Shown one piece after another: positions 49,001-62,232 of a stretch of 64,000 nt of DNA. The notes under the pieces were generated by a model. That model made no database searches and was not told the origin of the DNA. It saw nothing but the letters and a program-made list of their open reading frames with translations. Each line of letters opens with the position of its first letter. The stretch's first letter is position 1. The translations under genes and the position numbers were made by a program. This DNA comes from Adiantum capillus-veneris (taxonomy: Eukaryota > Streptophyta > Polypodiopsida > Polypodiales > Pteridaceae). Location of the stretch: the NCBI GenBank assembly GCA_014529385.2, contig CM043964.1, positions 130,044,920 through 130,108,919 on the forward strand, read 5' to 3'.

Positions 49001-50975
49001 CCATTACATGACCTAACAAAGAAAAATGTTACGTATACGTGGTCTGCTAAGGAGAACAATGCTTTCGAAAAGCTTAAAGAAAAGCTTATCTCTCAACCTG
49101 TGCTTACACTACCGGATCTCTCAAAACCATTTGAGGTCCAATGTGATGCTTGTGGTGATTGCCTTGGGGCTGTTTGCTCCAAGAAAGGGCACGCCATAGG
49201 CTATGAGAGTCGAAGGCTCGACCCTGTTGAGAAAGCTCTAGGCATATACGAAAAAGAACTCCTTGCAGTTCTACATGCCTTAGACTCATGGAAGCACTAT
49301 TTATTGGGGACTCCTTTCATTCTGCGAACGGATCACCAAAGTCTTAAGTACTTCATGACGCAGACCAAGCTCTCCGACAAACAAATGAGGTGGGCAAATT
49401 TCCTTTCGCAATTTCATTTTCATATTGCTCACATTGCTGGCAAGCATAATCAAGTAGCCGATGCACTCTCAAGACGACCGAGAGTGAATGCGGTTTCCAT
49501 AGCAACTCACAATGATCTATCTTCAATGATAGATGAGTATGCTATTGATCCCGATTTTAGAGATGTGATTTCAGCCCTTGCATTAGGGAAGAAAGAAGAA
49601 CCATTTACTTTACAAGATGGTTATCTTCTCTATGGCAATAGACTATGCGTTACTAACTCACTACGTGAGAAAGTAATGTATGAATCTCATGCTCCCCCAT
49701 ATGCGGGGCATAGAGGGATTCAGTCTACCCTAAAGGGAATTGAAACATATTTCTATTGGCCTACCATGAGAGTGAACATACACGAGTATGTTTCCAAATG
49801 TGTGGTATGTCAAAAGACAAAATTTGATAGAGGGAAGCAACTTGGATTGCTTCAACCCTTGCCAATCCCTAATTCACCGTGGGAGAGCATATCCATGGAT
49901 TTTATCTTTGGATTGCCTAAGTCTATCCATGGGAATACGGGAATATGGACGATAGTAGACAGGTTTAGTAAACAAGCTCATTTTATACCTGTCAAAAAGA
50001 CTATCAAAGCCCATCAAATGGCAACCCTCTTCATTTCACAAATTTTCAAGTACCATGGCTTGCCAATGTCCATAGTGTCGGATAGAGATCCTAGAATGAC
50101 CAGTAATTTCTGGAAGGGTCTCTTTGAGAATTTAGGAACAAGGCTAAACTTCTCTTCGGCCTATCATCCACAAACTGATGGCCAAAGTGAAATAGCTAAC
50201 CTAACCATTCTTGATCTACTAAAAGCCTATGTAACGGAAGTAGATCAAAGATCCCAATGGGAGAAGTACTTACCCTTAGTAGAGTATGCTTACAATAACA
50301 CTGTACATACTTCCACAGGAAAAGCACCTTTCGAGGTAATTGAGGGAAGATCAAAAAGTCCCTTGCTACTTAAGGTACATGGGAAGATCTTCGCTGCAGA
50401 TGAGTATAGCCGAGACCTACAAGAATCTTTCCAAAAGATTAAGGATGCTATCTCTATCTCACAGCAAAGGCAAAAGGCTGCTGCTGACAAGCACAGAAGA
50501 GCCCAAGCCTTTAAAGAAAACGATTGGGTCTTGTTAAAGTTTCCCAAGGCTCGATTAAGGCACACGACGAGCAAGAATCCTACGGGCACCAAAAGTACTA
50601 TGCTAAACTAGCAAAAAGGTACTATGGTCCCTTCCAGATTCTTAGGCCAATCAATGAGATGGCCTATCAACTTAAGTTGCCCAATCATTGGCTCATACAC
50701 AATGCTTTTCATGTGAGCCTCTTAAAGCCTTACAAAGGAGAGCCACCTCAAGAACCAACTATTGAAGACCCACCGGAGATCGAGGACCACGAGGAGGTGC
50801 TGCAGCCCGAGTCCATCTCCAACATGAAGACAAGGTATTAAGAGGCGGTAAGACTATCCGACGATATCTTATTAAGTTTAAGAATTATCCTTTTGAAGAT
50901 GCTAGATGGATGCAAGGCATACAATTAAAGGATAACCTAAACCTTGTCAATGCTTACAATGCTTCCCAAGAGTAA
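46018..50975 (+). pseudogene. Ty3/gypsy Gag-Pol, second copy, frameshifted
   Basis: Nearly identical to 38686-43644. It is broken by single-base indels: an extra A near 48225 (ATTGAAACTTC versus ATTGAACTTC) ends the first frame at 48252; a lost C near 50586 (GGGCACC versus GGGCCACC) ends the pol frame at 50611; and another lost C lies near 50816. A compensating pair of indels at about 49174-49186 changes only a few RNase H residues (LLQEG to CSKKG). Few substitutions are evident (for example Thr to Lys in the linker, Gln to His in RT, Gly to Ser near the end). All domains of copy 1 are present, divided among frames. Confidence 0.95.
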
Positions 50976-51317
50976 GCAAATGTACAAAATGTTAAAAATG
51001 AACAAAAATTTTTGTCTTATAAGACTCTCTTTTTCTTTATTTGTGCACAAAAATGAAGTAGTATGCATGCTTAGATCAAGTTTGCGGAGACGACGTCTCC
51101 CAAACACCAAGTAGAGCTTGTCACTCTCAACTATGGAAGACTGAAGGACTAATGTGCAGACATGCTTGCGGAGCCTCAGGCTCTCAAGCGCCAAATTGGA
51201 CTAGTCATCCATTATGGAATGATGTCGTAGGTAACATAGGGATCCTCTACCCGCTAAGAAAAGAACTCATGCATATGCTTTATCTTCTCTACACCATAGT
51301 CGAGGACGACTATGATT

Positions 51318-51331
51318 TCAAAGAGAGGTAA
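51318..51331 (+). other. Polypurine tract of gypsy copy 2
   Basis: AAAGAGAGG just before the third LTR; shortened relative to copy 1 (AAGAGAGAGG). Confidence 0.65.
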
Positions 51332-52911
51332 TGTCATAATAATCAATATCTAATTCTCCTAAATGATTTTCTCATATTAAACTGTCATTTAATGTGGGAA
51401 GTGCCAAGAGAAAAAGCTAGAATATTGGTTAAGCTAGCAGACGCGCCCACAGTAGGGATCCAAAGGAGGGAAAATAGGGATCCAAAGGGGGGCCATCTGC
51501 AAAAGAGCCATGTGAAACAATGGGCCAAAAGACCCTAAGGTTCAGCCCATTAAGACTTCCAAAATGCTAAGGTTCCAAAATTCAAAGGTTGTGTCCAAAG
51601 GTCAACCCTAGGGAAATTGGATGCTTATGTGTGCCTTAAAAGTCTTTTCACATCCCTACATGGGAGGGGGCGAGCCCCAAAAGCTAGGGGATGAGAGAAA
51701 GCCACACACACACACACACACACAGGCTCCCTTTACACAAGGGAATGAGGCACATGTCAGCTCCCTAGGCCAGATGCCCCACAAGGTGTGCCAAATTCCT
51801 ATTGGAAGACCTTGAAGTGGACCAATGAGAATATTAAGCTAGAGTAAATCTAGTTTAATTAATTTAAAAAAACATTAATAAAAGAAACCAATGAGAATTA
51901 AGTCTCCTAGAAGACTATTGGGCAGTCTCCCAAGTTCCAATGAGCATTCAGGAGCCCCATGGCTTGCCTGATTCCTATTGGCCAGAGGCAAAGGGTCCAA
52001 TGAGAGTTTAGTTTAATTATTTAATACCTAAAGCTCACACAAAAGGGGAAAGGGGACACATGTCAGAAGGCTATCACTTATGCTACTTAATTACTATTGG
52101 CTTGACCTGGGAGGTCCAATGAGGCAAAAGCCAGACCTATTTAGCAGCTAGGGCTCGCCCAAGAGAGAGGGGGGCTGATTTTTGCTTGGCATTGACACAC
52201 ACCTCACTCACACTTGACATTGTGTGAAGGAAGAATACTCTATCTCCTCCCAAGCTTTAATGGAGAGCTCATCACCTACTCCAAGCTTGTGAGATAGAAG
52301 CCTACATCAACACTCTCTTGCATGTGGATGCAAATCCAACCAAGAACCAAGCTCAATGCATGCTCATCTTCTCTACCAAGCTAATTACTAAGCTAAGCTA
52401 TGCTAATATGAGTGATTATGTGAGGAGATGTACATCTTTCTCGTAAGATAACTTCTTTTTCCTCTCAATCTACTCTCATACCCTGCTAGCTCTCACCATC
52501 TTCGAAGGTGTGTGAGGTCTTGGTCTGAGAACGGGATAATTCAAGTTGTGTTTGATTAAGTGTTTTTTGCTTGGTGTATGAACTTCCATCTTCATTGCAT
52601 CTAGCTAGTCTTGAAGGAACACAAAGAATTGTATTGTACAATGTATCTCTTGATGGGAGAAACCATAATACAAAGCCTTTTGGAGGGGGGACCGGCTCCA
52701 TGCAAATCCGGTCCTCAACTGTTGTCAATAGCTTAATTTCTCTCTCTTTTGAAAGTATTGTCGATGCTATCTAACTAGGTGTTATGCTTTTTGTTGCTCT
52801 CTCCACCCAAGCACTCTTGTAATTCTCATTAGGAAGCTATTCTAATGAAATGCCCACTATGTTCATGCTAATTTCCGCTACACATAAGATTTTAGGCCAT
52901 TAAATGTTACA
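51332..52911 (+). repeat. 3' LTR of gypsy copy 2, indel-rich
   Basis: About 1580 bp, TGTCATAATAATC...ATGTTACA, not followed by a primer site. Compared with the LTR at 44002 it has numerous one-base insertions and deletions, many in homopolymers. Confidence 0.9.
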
Positions 52912-53204
52912 ATTTGTAATGAAGCTTGATGAGTGCCAAATTTTCAAAGGTTTATGGCTTGAAAGGAAAAGTGTTATGCTGATGAGCAGGGCCTTGGTGG
53001 GCGTCGATGTTGCGCTAAATGCCAATGAGAAGGGAAACACCTGTTTAGGTGTTCAATTAGAGAAGAATATTTGGTTGTTGTTTTTCACCTCCCTCATGAG
53101 ACACATGAGTCCCTAAAATGGTATTTCAATCAAACCCCAATCATTGATATCATTTAGGAACAAGAAGAAGAAGAGTCATTAAGCAAAAACAAGAAGGACA
53201 ACAA
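52912..53204. other. Right flank of the gypsy array
   Basis: Starts ATTTGTAATG. Because the left LTR is truncated, no target duplication can be checked. No gene recognised. Confidence 0.4.
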
Positions 53205-54111
53205 ATGCACGTTTCAGGTCTAGGTACGTTCCAATTTGAGTGGAATTTGGCAGGAGACTTGAAAACTCTCAAGTGTATGTTAGAGTGCAAGCAAGGTGCA
53301 ATGACCCTCTTTCCATGCATTTATTGTTGCCACAATAAAGTCTCATTTGGAACTGAGGGCAAGGGTGCAAAGGCCAGCAAGTCAAAGGGTGGTAAGAGTA
53401 AGGGTGGCAAAATTGTAGTCAACATTGCAAAAGGTGTGCCCACTACACAAATAGTGGCTAAAGCACTGCAATAATGGTTTCAAGATATCCTCACTAGTAG
53501 TAAAGCTAGGCATTTTCTTTCAGACTATTCTGACTCTCAAAGTCCCAATGAGTTTCAGTTGTGGAAAATGGTGTGTGATATTACCACCTACAGAGGTAAC
53601 AACGCATCCCTAGAAATTAAGCATGCTAGTTTGTGGCAGTTTGTAGATGATATTTTTTGTCTACTTGAAAAGGAAAAGCTAACATGTGATGAGATATCCA
53701 CGGTAAAATTTGTAATCAATAGTTTCACAATGCAAATGGTAGATTCTTGGTGGAAGACACGCATTACATGGTGGGTTGATAACTTCGTCTCTCCGGTCAA
53801 AAAACACATGTGTTGGAACTAAAGTTTCATTGTTTTTTCAGCACATTCTTTTTGCACATAGTGCATCTTTTCTCAACACCTACGGTTCATTGGGCATCTG
53901 GAGTAGCCAAGGAATGGAGCGCTCGCACTATCAAGTGAAAGCAGTGTATTTTAGAAATACACGGCATGGAGGTGGAAGGAAAAAGAGCAATGCCCTACAC
54001 GAGATATTCAATTGGTTCTACAGAGTTTTAGCGACGGGGAGAGAGAGAAAGAAGACTAGAGTGCAAAGAAGTTTGAAATGCGGAATAGGAAAAGTGGTTA
54101 GCGTGAGGTGA
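53205..54111 (+). pseudogene. Unrecognised transposase-like protein relic
   Basis: One frame is open from 53205 to 53822 except for a TAA at 53472. It includes FQFEWNLAGDLKTLKCMLEC and then a CIYCCHNK cysteine cluster. A shift near 53790 continues it to 54111 (SASFLNTYGSLGIWSSQGME, HYQVKAVYFRNTRHGGGRKK). The layout (a Cys-rich segment, then an acidic/aromatic core, then SQGMERSHYQ) looks like a DNA-transposon-related protein, but I cannot name the family. It sits directly 5' of the CACTA transposase on the same strand; a functional link is unproven. Confidence 0.4.
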
Positions 54112-54169
54112 TCACAATCATATCATGATTTATTAGTGCAAGGGATTGATTCCGACGATGGTTGGACAC

Positions 54170-56366
54170 CATGCCCCCTACCCACCCTGTAGCCAAATAG
54201 TTTCTTACAAACTTGGGGATGGATTATAATAGAGTCCATGCATGTTATAATCATTGTGTACTCTTTTAAATGAGTATGAGTATTTAGAATAATGGCCCAA
54301 ATGTGGATCAAATAGGTATAGAGAGGCCACACAAGGAAAATTTGTCCCTACAAAGATTCTATGACACTTTCCAATCATTCCAAGAATAAAGAGCATGTTC
54401 AGGTGCAAGTTTTTTTTCTCGCATCTTTCATGACCTGGCATCAAACACTAGATCCATAGATGATGTGATGCGGGTGCCTGTTGTTTCTCTTGCATGGAAG
54501 CACATAGAATAAAGATGGCCTACATTCAAAAAAGAACCTTGTTGCATCCATCTTGGTTTAGCAATGGATGGAGTGAACCCATTTGGATTGCAGAGTTCCT
54601 CATAGAGCACATGGCCTATTTCCTTTGTGAACTATAATCTTCCATTGTGGTTGTCTATCAAGAAGGGCCATATGCTGTTGTCACTAATTATTTCAAGGAA
54701 GTACAAGGTAAAGAACATGGATGTTTATCTAGCACCACTTATAAAAAAGCTTCAAATATTGTGGATAGGGATTAATACGGTTGACATGTCCCAAACAGTC
54801 GATCGACAACAAGCCCATGTGCAAGGCATTCTCATGTGGACTATACACAATTGGCGAGGCTTTGGTGTGTGTTCAGGTAAGTACTTTGAAATACACTTTG
54901 GCATTTTATAGGTGGTGCTTGGTCAATGTTTGATGCTTTTTCATTTCTTTTTTTTTATTTTAAGGTTTGAGATACTCATGAAATCATGAATGACTGCTAT
55001 GTGGTCCTCAACTTGGCTTCCATCACTCTGATTATTTGGGAAAGAAGATTTACAAGGAGCATGGATGATTTTTGCTAGAAGGACATGAGGTGCATGTATC
55101 AAAAATATGCAAACATAACATGCACCCATTGAAATCGAGTGATTGGAAGAACATGTGGCATGAATTGGGAGATTCTATGTCACTTGGCATGAAAAGACTC
55201 TCTATTTTTCATGACCTCCCATATTGGAGTGACTTTTTTATCATCAATTTCTCAACCCAATGCATAATTTTAAGGATATATGGGGGAGATCCTATGGAAG
55301 ACCATTATTGAAAAAGGGATAGCAAGGGACAAAGAGATGACTTGCAAGATGTAGGATGGATGCGAGATATGTCACCTCAATCAAACCCAATAAAAAATAT
55401 GCTATTCTAAAAGCTCCATGGGTTTTGAGTCATGTAGAGGAGAAACAAGTGAAGAATCCCATATCTAAATTCAAGACTCCTACTAAGTGCATGCGATGTT
55501 TGAAAATCGCTTTTACTAGACATGACAAACTAAGTGGTCTTAAGTTTCATGATTGGCACAATTTTTTACAATTTATCTTACCAACTGCCATAAAAGATTA
55601 TCTTGACATATGACATTAGAAAGACAATTTACCAGATTAGTGAGTTAATGTGTTGGATCTCATCAAAAGAGATAAGAAGAGGCAAAATAGATACAGCTCC
55701 CTTAAATGCTATAGAGGTAGTATGTATGGTGGAGAAGATTTTCCAACAAACATTCTTACTATCTAAATGCATTTACTTGTGCATGTGGTTGATGAAGTTG
55801 TAGTAGCTGGCATGGTCTATTACAGGTGGATGTCCTCCTTGGAGAGATTCATGAAGACTTTAAAAGGGTTCGTTCATCAAAGGGCTTTCCCTGAGGGTAG
55901 CATAGTTGAAGAATGGCTTGTGCAGGAGTCTCTTGTTTTTATCAGTGAGTTTTTGGACTCAATTGACCCAAAGATGCCCCAAATATGGAATTTTGAGACA
56001 AATGCCAAGGTAGCTAGGGAAGAGCCACAAGGACATGGCATCATGAGGAAGATGGATGTCAAAATGCATGAAAAGGTTATGAGATTTTGTCTTCTCAACT
56101 CAAAATTCATGAAAAAGTGGATTGAGAAATATGAAGTGGAAAAACAACAAGGTTTGGTTGATCGATTGCAATTCAAGCCCAGTTGTGCCACTAGAAATCT
56201 TCCCTTTCTAGATCATCTTCAAAAATTACTAGACTTTCCTAGTGGACACTGGCTAGATGTAACAATTTTGAAGGCAAAGCAAAATGGAGTATTGATTACT
56301 GAAGAAGAGGATATTTCAAGAGGATGTGATTGGCATGTATATATTGTACCTACTTTTTCTTTTTAA
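54170..56366 (+). pseudogene. CACTA (En/Spm) transposase, tnp2 plus DUF4218 regions
   Basis: Decayed but ordered. The tnp2 part near 54440-54900 has MTWHQTLD, VPVVSLAWKHIE, LGLAMDGVNPFG, FVNYNLPLWLSIKKGHMLLS, NMDVYLAPLIKKL and ILMWTIHNWRGFGVCSG. At 55195-55260 is SIFHDLPYWSDFF. The DUF4218 part at 55520-56000 has LKFHDWHNFLQFILPTAI, HLLVHVVDEV, YYRWMSSLERFMKTLKGFV and PEGSIVEEWL. A 199-codon frame (55767-56366) forms the tail. These are the catalytic and conserved blocks of plant CACTA transposases. Terminal CACTA inverted repeats were not found, and many frames are broken. Confidence 0.85.
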
Positions 56367-57263
56367 CCACATGAAAATATTTGTATAGTAAGTTTGATGT
56401 TGTTTTATGTACCTATAGTATCACAAATACGAAGAATTGTGGTGACATGGAAAGCACTTAAGAGTGCAACATATAGACAAAAAAAGGGTCACCTTCAAGA
56501 GTGGTGTAAGGGCAAGCTCTATTCAAAAAAGTCAAAGTAGTGCCAGGGATGACAATACACGCACTGGCCAGCTTGAATACCATCCAAGACATCTTGAAAA
56601 TTATCTTTATAAAGTTTGATATATTATTTTTGATGTGAAGTGGTTCAAGGTTATTACTAGTGGTCCCAATGCAATTGTGCACAAAGATAGGAGTGGACTA
56701 ATTCAAGTGAACTCTAGGTGGGTGTGAATGGATGATCAGGATTCTCACAAATTTTCCCTACGCAGTGTGCATATGTACAAACATTTTGGAGAGTCAGTCC
56801 TTCCAAAGCAGATATTGCTGCTCTGACTCCTGCAGTCAGCATGCCAATTACACCAGCTGGTGGTGCCACACCTACGATGAGCGTCTCAGTTACACCAATG
56901 GATTAAGCTACACCATAGATTGCGCTCTATTGTTCTTCTTCAAGACAACGTAGGCCTAGGTCTCGTCATTCTTTTGGTGGTGTTTGTTGTGGTAGTGGCA
57001 CTACCGATGCATCCAAACCACCAAGAGAGCCTCCACTCCCAAGATGATCTTAAACCATGGCCACGATCAAAACCATAACAATGTTCATAATCATAGCCAA
57101 AACCAAAACTAAGTATACATGAACCAGAAATGTAGCCAACGTCTAAGTATACATAAACCAAAATCATAACCATAACTAACTATACATGAACTATACTCAA
57201 TGAAAACATATACATAAACCATACACGTCAAGGTAATGCCTCCCACTCACAACGGCCTCTCCC
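56367..57263. other. Non-coding stretch with a CATAACC-rich minisatellite
   Basis: 57060-57240 holds irregular repeats built on AACCATAACCA and TATACATGAAC. A short piece at 57026-57045 (CCTCCACTCCCAAGATGATC) matches the inner end of the inverted arms that follow. No gene recognised. Confidence 0.5.
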
Positions 57264-57495
57264 TCATCCTAAAGTTGGCACAAAAGAGCTTAGAATCCAT
57301 GCTTGAATCCAAATTTTTCTTCTCAACGTGTCAAAGAATGCTTCATAGCAAGTTCTTGTAAGATAAATACTTAACCATAACATAAACATTAGAAAAACAT
57401 ATTTACAACGCTATTTAAATAGTGTATGACACTTACAAACAAACACATGTCAAAGAGTCTTGTAGCGTCCACTCCCAAGATGGGATGATCCTACA
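57264..57495 (+). repeat. Long inverted repeat, left arm
   Basis: About 230 bp, inverted relative to 57943-58168, with modest divergence. Shared features include GGCACAAAAGAGCT, ATAAACATTAGAAAAACAT and CACTCCCAAGATG. The arms enclose about 450 bp. The form fits the terminal inverted repeats of a Mutator-like or fold-back element. Confidence 0.8.
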
Positions 57496-57942
57496 GACTC
57501 CAGACATACTCTAGCTGCATCTCATTGCTCCTGAAACTAGCTACGATGCTCATGTGTCTCTCGCACAATCCTTGCCTAGTCCACTACAACCAACCATGCC
57601 AACTTCTGCTCATTATTCTTGTGTCTATCTCTTATCTCTGATCAATGATGTAATATCATTGCAATATCCACGCTCAAGATCGTACTCATATGCTAGTTGG
57701 TACTCTATGTTAATGGCCTCAATGATGTAATTCCTCCTCTCCTGCTCCTGAGCATCCCAATCCTCCATCACAGAGTGCCCAAATTGCATCCTACAGAGCT
57801 GTCAAACCCTCTATCGCATGGAATTTCTAGTCCTATCCATAACCGGCACCCATCCCTAGTCTTCTACACCTTGCTAGGATCAAACTTGTGTGACCCCCAA
57901 GGTGTATGTGGTGTGCTAAGTTGTGTACTCTCTACTGAAGAG
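57496..57942. other. Spacer between the inverted arms
   Basis: About 447 bp. Neither strand gives a recognisable protein; the + strand is open from 57697 through the arm, but the composition is not distinctive. Confidence 0.4.
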
Positions 57943-58168
57943 AGAAGCATCTCATCTTGGGAGTGGAGGCTACGAGACTCTTTGACATGTGCTTGTAAGT
58001 GTCACACACTATTTAAATAGCATATGTACATATGTTTTTCTAATGTTTATCTTATGGTTAAGTGTTTCTTATAGGAACTTCCCATGAAGCATCCTCTGAC
58101 ACGTCGCGAAGAAAAATATGGACTCAAACATGGATTGTTAGCTCTTTTGTGCCAGCTTCAGGATGTTC
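57943..58168 (-). repeat. Long inverted repeat, right arm
   Basis: Reverse-complement counterpart of 57264-57495; ends near CAGGATG at 58167. Confidence 0.8.
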
Positions 58169-58352
58169 CAAAATACTACCAAAACATTATCAAATGAAAA
58201 TCAAACTAGTACCAAATAGGGACCAAGATAGTATCAAAACAGGTAAAATTGTACCAAATTAGTCCTTAAAAAGCATTTTATTGGTACAATGAGGTACCAA
58301 ACACTTCCAGGAAAAACCCCAACAGTACCAAAGTCAACGATGCAAAAGCGTC

Positions 58353-58389
<37 letters not shown>

Positions 58390-59611
58390 TGTCTCTTGAA
58401 CCAATCAACCTTGGCAATGAATAACTGATGTAATGTACAATGGGGGCAAGGGGTCACATATATACCCACCTGAGTAAATTGCCCTACCCAAACTTTGACA
58501 AATAAGTAGAATAAATACCTAAAAGCCAAAATAAATAATGGGATCACATTGGAAAATTCACTTGAGATGCCAAAACTATAACACCCTCTCTTCAGCTCCT
58601 AGTGGACATAAATAGTGAGACCGAGCCGATGAAGAAGCTACCATGGACACCCCAGCAACATCTCCTACTGGATACACCTCAGATTTTCTACCCTCAACTT
58701 TGTATCTTAGAAGAATGTCATCTTGAGCATCGATTGCCTTTTAGAGAATTTAAATTGTGGCCACACTACATCCAAGAATCCCCATTTGTGAATTGTGAAC
58801 ACATCACGTCCAAAACGCTCTAAGATAATGAACTGTGGAACACATTCTATCCATAATCCAACCACCAACAATGGATTGGTGCACTCATCCATAGTGTTTT
58901 AGATAAGTCCGTGAACTCTTGATCCTACGATATACTAATGCCAAAAAACCCTCTCCTCGGTCGCATCCAAAAAACATCAATCTGGATCTCTTGCTTGATG
59001 CCCAAACCTACATTTTAAATTCGTACATGACCAAGTCTAGTCCTCCAACGTGGTTGTGTGTGCCTCTGAGCTATCCTGCATGCACCGAGAAGCTCCCCAA
59101 TGTCGTCTTCGATCGGGTCCATATATTGTCCGGCTCTCGTGTTGTGCCTTCGTGTGCCACGCTCTCCGCTGACTATGTTTGAGATGTGACGCCCCTTTGT
59201 CGCCTTGCTTTCGGCTATTTTGCAAGCTCCCCTGTACTGATGTGCACCCTCTGGCTGTTTCGCCCCCTCTTTCGGGCTTTGGTTAGCTGTCGTGCGCGCT
59301 ATGCATTCAATGTTGAGCCTAATGGACTCAATGCATGTTGTTGTTGTTGGCCATTGATTACAAAGCAACGTGCACACAAGAGAGTTGTGAGTGTCTTAAC
59401 TGATGGGCCAATAGACTCCTAAGTTTCTTGCCATGTGTGCTAGATGCACAATTTCACGCACACCACAACTTTTACAAGCTCTAGTACCTACTCACAGTGT
59501 ACTGCTCATTGTCCAGGGCTTGTAGAACTCCAAATCTGCAAAATCGATCTCTGGTTGATGTTCTCTGCACCTAAGGTTCCAAAGCTAGAGTAGCGAGTCT
59601 CAAACAAAGTG

Positions 59612-59710
<99 letters not shown>

Positions 59711-60181
59711 TTCATTCTTGAACTGTAGGGAGGCTACATCTTGGCAACCCCTAGCTATTCACACTGTTGGAGAAAAATCAATTTTAGAAACATACAAAAT
59801 TCCCTTTTTTAAGGTAGACAAGCTTGCGCGACCTGCCTATAGCGTGTCTCGCTCACTCTTACCAATGATTTTGAATGGACAGTTTTGAATGGTCAATCCT
59901 ATTCAGTTTCTCAAGCTCACTCATGAGCACACATAGGAACACACACTATATCTCTCATTTTTATATTCTCGCTTTCGAATGTCTTTATGTATCATGTATG
60001 CATGTAAGTATGTGTATATGTGTGTTTGTACCTAAGTGTGTGTGTGTGTGTGTGTATACATGTGCGTATGTGTGTGTGTATATATATATATATGTACATG
60101 TGCGTATCTATCTTTATACACCTCCCCATGACACACATCACATTCTCTTTATCTCTTCCTTGTTGTCATTCCTCACCACCC

Positions 60182-60359
<178 letters not shown>

Positions 60360-61737
60360 GCCCCCTTCGATGTCTCTCCAGCTCCCGCTCCCACCTTTGC
60401 GGCTCCCAGGCTCCAACAGTCAACGGGAAGCTTTGTTGTTTTGCACTGGTGGTGCCATGCGGTTGTTGCCTACTTGCAATCACCACCCAAACCCTAGACT
60501 GACTATTCTCGTTCCCATGTCTCACCTGATACCTATTGACTTTCATGATTCTTTAACTATAAAGATTGTTCATTCCACATTACAAAGGCAATCGCCAAGG
60601 ATCATGGACATTCTTTCATGCAATTTGTTGACATAATCCCAAGCAACAAAAGTTCAATTTGGAACTAATTTCCCTTCCCATCTTTTTCCTGTCAATTCCA
60701 AATGCTTCTTTGTCCTGTGTGTTCTTGCCTCCATCCTTGTTGCCCTTGAGCTCCATACACTCCATCACCTTACCTCTGGCTGCCTACCACCTTTAATGTT
60801 GCCTTCACCCACATTGCCTCCATCCTCCATAGACCCACACCATCTACTGCCCCAATCTTCGTTTGCTTTGTAGCATGCCTAGGTCCCCCGTTGTCGGGGA
60901 TCTGCAACTTCTTACATGTGTTGCAACCTTGCCCTGACAATGTTCTAGCATCTCAGAGTTTCCTATTGACTTTGTTGTTGCTCCACTTCCTACATGTGTT
61001 GCCTAAATCATTTTTGTTGCCACAGGTTTACCTGCAGCATCTCGATCCGAGCCACACACTCCCTGGTTTCTCTTGCTATGTCTACCTCTATGTGCTCTTG
61101 TGTGCACTCAAAGCCCATTAGGCTGCCCTACTCACGTTCCCACCATTGTTTGTCATATGCACTCTCCTTGCTAGACAACCACATAGACCTTCTTTAACTA
61201 CCTAGAGGTTCCTAGCTTGCACCTTGCCTCTAGATTGTCCACCTCCAAGAGCACCACTCGTGTGCAAAACTATGCATGCTCAGTGTCGTTGGCATCCTAC
61301 TTGTTTCACATCCTGTTGCGGTTGTCAGTCTACCACCTTGGTTTCAAGCGCTCTTGCCTTTGCATTTGCACCTCCGACATGTGCACACCACCGTGCTACT
61401 CAGAGTGTAGCCAAGCCCTAGATTTGGCAGCTCCAAGCCCCTGTCATATTGTCCATACATCCATACCTATGTGCTTCCCTTCTTCTCACTCATCATTGAC
61501 GTCCACCTTGTGTAAACCCAAAAAGGTCAACAATGCAAGTGTAGTACTTTTCCTTGCATTTGCTGGGAACCAAGTGAGGATCTCCACACACATACAACTT
61601 CATCCAAGGAGAGAGACCTTGTGAGAGATCAGAGAGAGAGAGAGAAAGAGAGAGCGAGAGAGAGAGGCAAAGCATATCATAAAAATCTTATACAAAGAGA
61701 ACACAAACCATCATCTTGATATCCTTGCCACATTAGT

Positions 61738-62218
<481 letters not shown>

Positions 62219-62220
62219 AC

Positions 62221-62232
62221 TGGTATCAGAGC
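62221..62232 (+). promoter_or_regulatory. Primer binding site, copy B
   Basis: TGGTATCAGAGC, as at 4173-4184. Confidence 0.9.

Noticed and set aside
54123-54610. Minus-strand frames opposite the CACTA region
   Set aside because: The + strand reads ordered tnp2 motifs here; the minus frames have no homology signal.
56700-57010. CACTA terminal inverted repeats near the transposase
   Set aside because: Only isolated CACTA pentamers occur; no matching inverted pair or subterminal repeat array was seen.
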